The notes under the pieces were generated by a model. It worked only from the letters and a program-made list of their open reading frames with translations. It ran no database searches and was not told where the DNA came from. Source: Patescibacteria group bacterium (GTDB taxonomy: Bacteria > Patescibacteriota > Patescibacteriia > Patescibacteriales > GWC2-42-12). From it: a stretch of DNA of 8,480 bases. This document shows positions 1-5,733 of the stretch, piece after piece. A program made the translations under genes and the position numbers. Location: NCBI GenBank assembly GCA_018817545.1, contig JAHITL010000018.1, positions 1 through 8,480 on the forward strand. The letters are read 5' to 3'. Each line of letters opens with the position of its first letter. Positions within the stretch are counted from its first letter, which is position 1.

Positions 1-1122
1 ATATTTAATATTTAATTCTTCAAGTTTTTTTTCTATTTGCTTTATGTCTGTTTTAGATATATCAACGCCTGTAAATTTTTTTATTGTTTCGCTATAATCA
101 TAAATTTCCCATTCTTTATTCAAATCAATATCAAATTTTCCAATTTTAAATTGAAAAGTTCCAAAAGTTTCTTGCGCAATATGTTTAAATAATTCTTCAA
201 CCAATTTCATCCCATCTTCATAATCAGCATAAGCCCAATAAAATTCCATTTGTGTATAATCTTGCAAATGTTCGGCGTCCATTCCTTCATTTCTAAATTG
301 TCTCCCAATTTCAAAAGTTTTTTCAAAACCAGCAACCATTAATTTTTTTTGCCACAATTCTCCCATAGAAATTCTTAAATACACATCAATATTCAAAGCA
401 TTGTGATGAGTTATAAATGGACGAGCATCTGCTCCGCCAGGAATTGTTTCTAAAACAGGAGTTTCTACTTCTAAAAAATTTTTCTTTATTAAAAAATTAC
501 GCGTTGCATTCCAAAATTTCGCTTTTTTTTCTATCATTTCGCGAACTTCTGGATTAAATAAAATATCCAAATATCTTTTTCGCAATTTTTCTTCTTCGTC
601 TTGCAAACCACGCCATTTTTCTGGCAATGGGCGGAGTGCTTTAGATAAAAGATGCCAACTTTTTACTTTTAAACTTTTTTCACCCTTGTGAGTAGTAAAA
701 ACCACACCTGTTACTTCAACAAAATCACCAACATCTATATATTTTCCTAAAAACTTATAGTTACTTATATTTTTTGACTCATCTAAATATGAATCATTTG
801 CAACAGTATTTTCTAATTCTTTTTTAGAAAAAGCCAATTGTAAATTACCACTTCCATCTTCTAAATTAGCAAAAGTTAAATTACCATGTTCACGCAAACT
901 CCTTAAACGACCTGCAATAATTATTTGAGTTTGTTTTTCATTTAATTGATCAAAATCAACCAACACTTGACTAATTAAATAATCACGAGTAGTCTTAGAA
1001 GGATAAGGATCAACCCCCATCTTATTAATTTCCTCTAATTTTTTAAGCCTATCATCACGTTCACTAACTTTTTCTTGTTTTTCTCTTTGATGAATAGAAG
1101 TTGGCGAATTTTTTATTATCAT
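1..1122 (-). CDS. lysS: Lysyl-tRNA synthetase, class II (partial, C-terminus beyond left edge)
   Basis: Class II lysyl-tRNA synthetase charges tRNA-Lys with lysine in the cytoplasm. It starts at ATG 1122 and stays open to base 1, giving 374 codons. The family is usually about 490-510 residues, so roughly 120-130 C-terminal residues, including motif 3, are missing. Residues about 66-160 form the OB-fold anticodon-binding domain (IIIAGRLRSLREHGNLTF). The hinge LRPLPEKWRGLQDEE followed by RKRYLDIL (163-187) is diagnostic of LysRS. Motif 1 surrounds FLEVETPVLETIPGGADARP (216-235), followed by FITHHNALNIDVYLRIS. Motif 2 is FEIGRQFRNEG (270-280). After it comes MDAEHLQDYTQMEFYWAYAD, where the E. 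coli-type enzyme has a RHNPEFT-like stretch; this variant is noted as a finding. A later Met at residue 35 would remove the N-terminal helix, so the first ATG is preferred. No Shine-Dalgarno is visible. It lies 27 bases after the ferredoxin gene, probably in the same transcript. Identity is very secure. Confidence 0.95.
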   Translation of the reverse strand, partial: MIIKNSPTSIHQREKQEKVSERDDRLKKLEEINKMGVDPYPSKTTRDYLISQVLVDFDQLNEKQTQIIIAGRLRSLREHGNLTFANLEDGSGNLQLAFSKKELENTVANDSYLDESKNISNYKFLGKYIDVGDFVEVTGVVFTTHKGEKSLKVKSWHLLSKALRPLPEKWRGLQDEEEKLRKRYLDILFNPEVREMIEKKAKFWNATRNFLIKKNFLEVETPVLETIPGGADARPFITHHNALNIDVYLRISMGELWQKKLMVAGFEKTFEIGRQFRNEGMDAEHLQDYTQMEFYWAYADYEDGMKLVEELFKHIAQETFGTFQFKIGKFDIDLNKEWEIYDYSETIKKFTGVDISKTDIKQIEKKLEELNIKY

Positions 1123-1149
1123 AATACTAACGGTAACAAAATAAATTAT

Positions 1150-1323
1150 TTATTTAACTTCAATTGCTTGTGTTGGGCAATTTTCAGCAGCATTTTTAGC
1201 GCAAGCCGAATCGCTCTGACTAATTACTTCAGATTTACCCTGTTCGTTAATTTTAAAAACTTTAGAACACGTAGCTTCACAAGCACCACATCCAATACAC
1301 GCATCTTCATTGATAGTAATCAT
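1150..1323 (-). CDS. Single-cluster [4Fe-4S] ferredoxin, 57 aa
   Basis: A small soluble electron carrier, read directly from the sequence: ATG at 1323, TAA at 1150-1152. The protein begins MITINEDACIGCGACEATCS and ends CPTQAIEVK. It has six cysteines: C9, C12, C15, C19, C41 and C49. The spacing matches the one-cluster bacterial ferredoxins typified by Thermotoga maritima. In those, the first three cysteines of CxxCxxC and the late CP cysteine bind a [4Fe-4S] cluster, so C9, C12, C15 and C49 here. The remaining pair, here C19 and C41, can form a disulfide in place of the second cluster. The length is normal for the type. It sits between the response regulator (31-base gap) and lysS (27-base gap) on the same strand, so co-transcription is likely. 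No redox partner gene is in the window, so the donor and acceptor are unknown. The leader is A-rich with no Shine-Dalgarno. The ferredoxin call is secure; the physiological role is not known. Confidence 0.93.
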   Translation of the reverse strand: MITINEDACIGCGACEATCSKVFKINEQGKSEVISQSDSACAKNAAENCPTQAIEVK

Positions 1324-1354
1324 AATTTTTTTATTTTTAAATTAGTTTATTAAT

Positions 1355-1744
1355 TTATTTTTTTATCTTCTCTTCTTCAGTAAAAATTTGATTAACTTTA
1401 TTTAAAAGTTGAGTTGGGGTTAGATTTGCTTTAATAAGAAAACCGTCAACTCCATTTTGAAAACCTTTTTCAATCTCTTTATTTTGCACTAAATTAGACA
1501 AAATATAAATTTTTATCTTTTTTGTTTTTTTATCTTTTTTTAATTCATTAATAACCTGATAACCATCCATTTTTGGTAAAATCAAATCCAAAAGTATTAA
1601 ATCAGGCAATTCTTTTCTAGCCAATTCTAATCCAGCCAAACCATCCATAGCAGTAATGATTTGATAATCAGTCTGCGAAAATTTTATTTTATACACATCT
1701 AACAAAACTTCCTCATCTTCAACAATAAGTATTTTTTTAGACAT
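1355..1744 (-). CDS. Stand-alone receiver-domain response regulator (CheY-like), 129 aa
   Basis: This is a single REC domain with no output domain. All signature residues are present: the acidic pocket in ILIVEDEE (E9, D10), the phospho-acceptor D53 in LILLDLILPKMDG, the switch residue S83 in YILSN, and the conserved lysine K105 in GFLIKAN. The length of about 120 residues plus a short lysine/glutamate-rich tail fits a lone receiver. Such proteins are phosphorylated by histidine kinases and act through protein-protein contact; neither the kinase nor the target is in this window. It starts at ATG 1744, about 100 bases downstream of gyrA, and two copies of a 13-bp direct repeat lie just before the start codon. 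It probably heads a transcript with the ferredoxin and lysS. CheY-like function in motility is not implied, since no flagellar or chemotaxis genes are seen. The domain call is very secure; the pathway is unknown. Confidence 0.93.
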   Translation of the reverse strand: MSKKILIVEDEEVLLDVYKIKFSQTDYQIITAMDGLAGLELARKELPDLILLDLILPKMDGYQVINELKKDKKTKKIKIYILSNLVQNKEIEKGFQNGVDGFLIKANLTPTQLLNKVNQIFTEEEKIKK

Positions 1745-1749
1745 AGATA

Positions 1750-1779
1750 TTAGTCAAAAGTATAAGTTAGTCAAAAGTA
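1750..1779. repeat. Two 13-bp direct repeats (TTAGTCAAAAGTA)
   Basis: Identical copies lie at 1750-1762 and 1767-1779 with a 4-base spacer, giving a 17-base period. They end 6 bases before the response-regulator start codon at 1744. On the minus strand the unit reads TACTTTTGACTAA. It could be an operator-like pair or the remains of an intergenic tandem repeat. Confidence 0.6.
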
Positions 1780-1781
1780 CT

Positions 1782-1825
1782 TAAAGTCTATAAAGTCAAA
1801 AATCAATGGAATTTTATAGACTTTA
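1782..1825. repeat. 13-bp perfect inverted repeat between gyrA and the response regulator
   Basis: The arms are TAAAGTCTATAAA (1782-1794) and TTTATAGACTTTA (1813-1825), separated by an 18-base loop. The structure begins about 18 bases after the gyrA stop codon in the direction of transcription. It could act as a 3'-end hairpin or weak terminator for gyrA, but the stem is A/T-rich and is not followed by a clean T-run on the minus strand. It overlaps a 9-bp tandem repeat. Confidence 0.6.
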
Positions 1826-1846
1826 TAAACTTTATAAACTTTTTAA
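1811..1846. repeat. 9-bp tandem repeat, four units (ACTTTATAA type)
   Basis: Four consecutive 9-mers on the plus strand read ATTTTATAG, ACTTTATAA, ACTTTATAA and ACTTTTTAA. The middle two are identical and the outer two differ at one or two positions. The last unit runs over the gyrA stop codon at 1843-1845. The same 9-mer occurs again in the inverted repeat upstream of ftsK. Confidence 0.6.
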
Positions 1847-4455
1847 ATCCAAGTAACACAAGCTACTTTATCACTTGCCTCTTTCAGTCTCATTAATCTA
1901 ACACCTTGAGTATCTCTGCCTGATTGATTTACTGACTTAAAAGATAATCTAATAACTTGGCCTTTTTCAGAAATAATAATTAAATCCTTTTCACTCATTG
2001 CTTCAGAATTAACTATAAAAGCGCTAGAAATCTTACCTGTCTTTGTTGTAACTTTTACAGTTTTTATACCTGATCCACCACGTCCTTGAATTTTATATAA
2101 ATTAAGAGAAGTGCGTTTACCAAAACCTTGATCAGTAATAATTAAAACCTGATATTTCTTTAATTTTTCTTTATCATTTTTAATTATTCCCATGCCAACT
2201 AACGCATCTTCTTTCTTTTTTAACCTTATACCAAAAACTCCGGCAGCATTACGACCAACATCTCTAACATCTGTTTCTTTGAAGCGGATAGCCTGTCCAG
2301 AAGCGGTAACTAATTGAATTTGATCATCGCCATTAGTTGGTTTAGCCCAAATAAGTTTATCATTTTCATTAATTTTAATAGCAATTAATCCAGAACGACG
2401 TACATTAGCAAAAGCTTCAATTTTTACTTTTTTTATCAAACCTCGTTCAGTAGCAAAAAATAAATATTTACTTTTAGCTAATTTATCTAAAGGCAAAATT
2501 GAAGTTACTTTTTCATTTGCGCCTAATTGTAAAAAATTAACAATAGGAGTTCCCTTCGCAGTTCTTGCAGCTTGTGGTATCTCAAGAGCTTTAAGTTGAA
2601 AAACTCGACCGCTTGTAGTAAAGAACAAAATATCATTATGAATTAAAGTAATAAACATAAATTCGACCATGTCCTCTTCTTTAGTAGTTAAACCAATAAC
2701 GCCTTTCCCTCCACGACCTTGGACTTTAAAAGTGTCTGGAGTAAGTCTTTTAATATACCCATCACGAGTCATAGCAACAACAGCCTCTTCATTAGGAATT
2801 AAATCTGCAATAGAAAAATCCTTAACACCATGAACCATTACTTTAGTTCTTCTATCATCGCCATATTTTTCAGCCAAAAATTCAATTTCTTCTTTAATTA
2901 TATTTTTGATTTTAGCAGCTGATCCTAATATTGCTTCCAATCCTTTTATTAATAATTGCTTCTCTTTAAGTTCGTTTTCTATTTTTAATCTTTCTAAATT
3001 AGCTAAAGTTGACAATCTCATTTCTAAAATAGCAATTGCCTGACGCTCAGTTAATTTAAACTTTTTTATTAAACTTATTTTAGCTTCCTCTTTATCTCTT
3101 GAAGCTTTTATAATTTTAATAACAGCATCAATATTTTGTAATGCGATTATTAAACCTTCCAAAATATGAGAACGTTCTTTTGCTTTGTCTAAATCAAATT
3201 GTGTACGTCGTTTTATAACTTCTTGTCTGTGTTTAATATACTCTTCTAATACCATTTTAAGCGTCAAAACTTTAGGCTGAATTCCATCGATCAAAGCTAA
3301 CATATTAACATGAAAAGTTTCCTGTAGTTGTGTGTGTTTATATAAACTATTTAAAATTTTCTTAGGATAAACATCCTTTTTTAAATCAAGCACAACGCGT
3401 ACGCCATCTTTATCAGATTCATCTCGTAAATCTTTAATCCCTTCCAACTTTTTTTCTTTTACTAAATCAGCAATTTTTTCAACCAAGTTAGCTTTATTAA
3501 CTTGATAAGGAATTTCACTAATAATAATTTGAAAACTTCCGCTCTTGGATTCTCTTATATCTGCTACGCCACGCATGACGATGCCAGCTTTTCCAGTAGC
3601 ATATGCTTGTAAAATATCTTTATTGTTAAAAATAACTCCACCAGTTGGAAAATCAGGACCTTTAACATATTGCATTAAATTTTCTACTGTAGCTTCTGGA
3701 TTATCAATTAAATGAGTAATAGCTCCAATTAATTCACGCAAATTATGAGGTGGAATATTAGTTGCCATACCAACAGCAATTCCCATAGCGCCATTTAATA
3801 AAAGATTTGGTAATCGCGCTGGCAAGACTCGTGGTTCTTGATGTGAGCCATCAAAATTAGGAGAAAAATCAACAGTATTTTTTTCTAAATCAAATAATAA
3901 TTCTTCGGAAACCGCTGACAATTTAGCTTCGGTATATCTCATAGCAGCGGCATTATCACCATCCATTGAACCGAAATTTCCTTGCCCACGCACTAAAGGA
4001 TATCGCATAGAAAAATCCTGCGCCATTCTAACCATAGATTCATAAACAGCAGAATCACCGTGTGGATGATATTTACCTAAAACTTCTCCAACAACAGTAG
4101 CTGATTTACGAAATCTCCCTCCAGCTCTAAGTCCAATATCCCACATAGCATAAAGAATTCTACGATGAACAGGCTTTAAGCCATCTCTAACATCAGGCAA
4201 AGCGCGAGAAACAATAACACTCATAGCATAATCAAGATAACATTTGCTCATTTCTTCAATAATTGGCTGTGATTGAATATATCCATAATCAGTTTTTTGC
4301 TTACCAACAACTATTCTAGTTTCTTCAGATTTAACAACAACTTGATTATCATCTGTTAAGACTGCTTCTTTTTCATCAAAAGAATCAACTGATTCAATCG
4401 GCTCTTCTTGCTTTTCTATTTTCTCATCGTCTATTTCTTTTATTTTTTTTGTCAT
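1843..4455 (-). CDS. gyrA: DNA gyrase subunit A, 870 aa
   Basis: GyrA cuts and rejoins DNA in the A2B2 gyrase that introduces negative supercoils. After a charged N-terminal extension (residues 1-55), the winged-helix/tower core starts at [20 protein letters not shown]. The catalytic tyrosine is Y174 in [11 protein letters not shown]. The quinolone-pocket residues equivalent to E. coli S83 and D87 are S135 and E139 ([13 protein letters not shown]), a Ser/acid pair typical of quinolone-sensitive enzymes. A coiled-coil tower with the [17 protein letters not shown] dimer-gate segment is near 468-484. The C-terminal beta-pinwheel spans about 553-870, with the GyrA box QGRGGKG at 579-585 and a second box-like QGRGGSG at 790-796. 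The box distinguishes it from ParC. It is complete, with no frameshift. The start is ATG 4455, with no Shine-Dalgarno. Relative to E. coli numbering, residues are offset by about +52, all due to the N-terminal extension. gyrB is not in the window. Identity is certain. Confidence 0.98.
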   Translation of the reverse strand: MTKKIKEIDDEKIEKQEEPIESVDSFDEKEAVLTDDNQVVVKSEETRIVVGKQKTDYGYIQSQPIIEEMSKCYLDYAMSVIVSRALPDVRDGLKPVHRRILYAMWDIGLRAGGRFRKSATVVGEVLGKYHPHGDSAVYESMVRMAQDFSMRYPLVRGQGNFGSMDGDNAAAMRYTEAKLSAVSEELLFDLEKNTVDFSPNFDGSHQEPRVLPARLPNLLLNGAMGIAVGMATNIPPHNLRELIGAITHLIDNPEATVENLMQYVKGPDFPTGGVIFNNKDILQAYATGKAGIVMRGVADIRESKSGSFQIIISEIPYQVNKANLVEKIADLVKEKKLEGIKDLRDESDKDGVRVVLDLKKDVYPKKILNSLYKHTQLQETFHVNMLALIDGIQPKVLTLKMVLEEYIKHRQEVIKRRTQFDLDKAKERSHILEGLIIALQNIDAVIKIIKASRDKEEAKISLIKKFKLTERQAIAILEMRLSTLANLERLKIENELKEKQLLIKGLEAILGSAAKIKNIIKEEIEFLAEKYGDDRRTKVMVHGVKDFSIADLIPNEEAVVAMTRDGYIKRLTPDTFKVQGRGGKGVIGLTTKEEDMVEFMFITLIHNDILFFTTSGRVFQLKALEIPQAARTAKGTPIVNFLQLGANEKVTSILPLDKLAKSKYLFFATERGLIKKVKIEAFANVRRSGLIAIKINENDKLIWAKPTNGDDQIQLVTASGQAIRFKETDVRDVGRNAAGVFGIRLKKKEDALVGMGIIKNDKEKLKKYQVLIITDQGFGKRTSLNLYKIQGRGGSGIKTVKVTTKTGKISSAFIVNSEAMSEKDLIIISEKGQVIRLSFKSVNQSGRDTQGVRLMRLKEASDKVACVTWI

Positions 4456-4489
4456 AATAATAATTTAGTTTATATTTTGATATAAAATT

Positions 4490-4510
4490 AAATTTTTAAA
4501 TTTTTAAATT
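4490..4510. repeat. 8-bp A/T tandem repeat upstream of gyrA
   Basis: AAATTTTT occurs twice in tandem (4490-4497 and 4498-4505), followed by a partial copy AAATT. It lies 35-55 bases upstream of the gyrA start. It may be simple A/T sequence typical of gaps in this genome. No convincing -35/-10 pair was found here, so gyrA may also be read from upstream. Confidence 0.4.
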
Positions 4511-4564
4511 ACAAAATTAAAAATTATTTCTTAAAATTAAATGGTTTTATTTGACATATAACCC

Positions 4565-4894
4565 CTAATTGTTAACTTTATTCATTAAACGTTCTTTTAA
4601 TAAACCTATATTTTTTTCTTCTACTTGATTAGTTTGTGGCAAAGAGCTAGACGCTGTTTGTTGTAAATTTTTTATTTCTTTAATACTTTTTTTTGTTTCT
4701 ACTGTAATATCATTTAATCCTTTTTTCATTTCTGCCCAATTGAAATTATTTTCGCTAACTTTTGTAGAATCTAATTGAAAAGTATTTTTAATATTTAATA
4801 ACCAAAAACTAATAATCAAGACCATAAAAAATGTTACTCCAGTTATCATAACAATTTTTTTATCTTGCTCAATATTTCTCTGCTTCCTTGTCAT
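4565..4894 (-). CDS. Hypothetical one-pass membrane protein, 109 aa
   Basis: I do not recognise a family. A short basic/charged N-terminus (MTRKQRNIEQDKK) precedes one clear hydrophobic segment at about 14-34 (IVMITGVTFFMVLIISFWLL). By the positive-inside rule, residues 1-13 should be cytoplasmic and 35-109 outside. The outer part is hydrophilic, rich in Lys, Asn, Glu and Thr, with a likely helical/coiled stretch around 53-76 (NWAEMKKGLNDITVETKK onward), a Ser/Gln linker (ASSSLPQTNQ) and a final amphipathic helix (NIGLLKERLMNKVNN). There are no cysteines, lipobox or catalytic motif. It starts at ATG 4894, 121 bases after the hydrolase gene and 109 bases before gyrA. A promoter-like sequence and a hairpin lie just upstream. 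It is likely a real gene, because the frame is uninterrupted, the topology is sensible and it fills the gap in the co-directional gene string. Its function is unknown. Confidence 0.75.
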   Translation of the reverse strand: MTRKQRNIEQDKKIVMITGVTFFMVLIISFWLLNIKNTFQLDSTKVSENNFNWAEMKKGLNDITVETKKSIKEIKNLQQTASSSLPQTNQVEEKNIGLLKERLMNKVNN

Positions 4895-4909
4895 AAATTT
4901 AATAATTAA

Positions 4910-4932
4910 AAATCACTCAATTAAAGTGATTT
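4910..4932. repeat. 8-bp hairpin in the leader of the membrane-protein gene
   Basis: The arms are AAATCACT (4910-4917) and AGTGATTT (4925-4932) with a 7-base loop. The stem can be lengthened by A/T pairs if two unpaired A residues are bulged. It would be near the 5' end of a transcript starting from the promoter-like sequence at 4944-4972, about 15 bases before the start codon at 4894. Confidence 0.55.
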
Positions 4933-4943
4933 AATTTATTAAA

Positions 4944-4972
4944 ATAATAGCAAAAATAATATAAAAAGTAAA
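4944..4972 (-). promoter_or_regulatory. Possible extended -10 promoter for the membrane-protein gene
   Basis: On the minus strand TTTACT (4967-4972) is followed after 17 bases by TATTAT (4944-4949), and TGC lies directly before the -10 (4950-4952), giving an extended -10 form TGCTATTAT. The -35 is only a partial match. The start point would be near 4937, and the transcript could continue into gyrA. A/T-rich sequence makes chance matches common. Confidence 0.35.
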
Positions 4973-4982
4973 GAATTTGTAT

Positions 4983-5013
4983 GGTTTGCGAATACGGTAT
5001 TCGGTGACAAACC
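4983..5013 (-). terminator. Bulged 12-bp hairpin just after the hydrolase gene; possible terminator
   Basis: GGTTTG (4983-4988) pairs with CAAACC (5008-5013). Inside, CGAATA (4989-4994) pairs with TATTCG (4998-5003) around the loop CGG, leaving a 4-base bulge (5004-5007). The hairpin begins 3 bases after the hydrolase stop codon and is the most G/C-rich non-coding sequence in the middle of the window. On the minus strand the following sequence is T-rich, but the T-run is delayed and interrupted, so intrinsic termination is plausible and not certain. Confidence 0.4.
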
Positions 5014-5015
5014 TC

Positions 5016-5660
5016 TTATACATTTAAAATTACTAACTCCATATCTTCTTGAGGTAATTCTTTTTTGCTAATTTTTAATTTATCTTCATAAGCTGGTTCA
5101 ATACCTAATTCTTTTATAAATTTATCAACACCAGCAACTTCAACTGTTGATGCACCTACTTTATAATGCATTGGAATAACAATGCGTGGTTCAATTTGAC
5201 TAATAACTTCTACAGCTTTTTTCGCGTCAATAGTATAATTACCGCCAACAGGAATTAATAGAATATCAGCTCCACTAAGTTTTTCCAATTGTTTAGAATC
5301 AAGAGAATGACCTAAATCACCAAGATGAACAATATTAATGCCTTCTATATTAATTTTATAAGCAATATTGTCGCCTCGTTCTTTTCCGCTAGAATTATCA
5401 TGAAAAGTATCAACACCTTCAATAGAAACATCTTTTATTTCATATTCACCTGCATTTGTAATAATAAAAGGATTACCACTGATAGCATCTGTGTTGTTAT
5501 GATCAGAATGCTGATGACTAACGAGGACAATATCAGCTTGTCCACTAGGCATTTTAAAGCCAACAGTTTTGTCAAAAGGATCTGTTATAATAGTTACTCC
5601 ATCTGAACCAGCTTTATCCTGAATTTTAAAACATGAATGACCAATGTAAGTGATATACAT
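5016..5660 (-). CDS. Metallo-beta-lactamase-fold metal-dependent hydrolase (UlaG-like), 214 aa
   Basis: This is a soluble hydrolase of the beta-lactamase superfamily branch that includes UlaG-like proteins. The metal-binding signature is SHQHSDH (H49, H51, D53, H54), preceded by the early IGHSCF histidine H8, which is typical of this branch. Further expected ligands are D115 in HLGDLGH (112-118) and H165 in IPMHYK. The N-terminal strand pattern MYITYIGHSCFKI and the DPF segment (27-29) also fit. The length of about 210 residues is normal for the single-domain family. Known relatives hydrolyse lactones or phosphoester-like substrates, but many are unassigned, so no substrate is claimed. There is no signal peptide, so it should be cytoplasmic. 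It starts at ATG 5660, 73 bases after the ftsK stop, with an A-rich leader and no Shine-Dalgarno. It may be co-transcribed with ftsK. The fold call is secure; the substrate is unknown. Confidence 0.92.
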   Translation of the reverse strand: MYITYIGHSCFKIQDKAGSDGVTIITDPFDKTVGFKMPSGQADIVLVSHQHSDHNNTDAISGNPFIITNAGEYEIKDVSIEGVDTFHDNSSGKERGDNIAYKINIEGINIVHLGDLGHSLDSKQLEKLSGADILLIPVGGNYTIDAKKAVEVISQIEPRIVIPMHYKVGASTVEVAGVDKFIKELGIEPAYEDKLKISKKELPQEDMELVILNV

Positions 5661-5661
5661 A

Positions 5662-5690
5662 AATTTAATTTTTTAATTTTTTAATTTTTA
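5662..5690. repeat. 8-bp A/T tandem repeat in the hydrolase leader
   Basis: AATTTTTT occurs at 5667-5674 and 5675-5682, followed by AATTTTTA at 5683-5690 and preceded by a partial AATTT. It directly abuts the start of the hydrolase gene, giving an A-rich 5' leader on the minus strand. It resembles the 8-bp-period sequence before gyrA. Confidence 0.45.
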
Positions 5691-5733
5691 ATATTAAAAT
5701 TACTAAAACATTTAAAAAGCCAAGAAGCTAATT

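Noticed and set aside
1075..1353. Open frame of 92 codons on the plus strand
   Set aside because: It lies over the ferredoxin gene and the lysS start on the opposite strand, has no recognisable motif, and all supported genes are on the minus strand.
4551..4556. Perfect TTGACA on the plus strand
   Set aside because: No -10 hexamer lies at a suitable distance and no plus-strand gene follows.
5325..5606. Open frame of 93 codons on the plus strand
   Set aside because: It is antisense to the metal-binding core of the hydrolase and has no family features.
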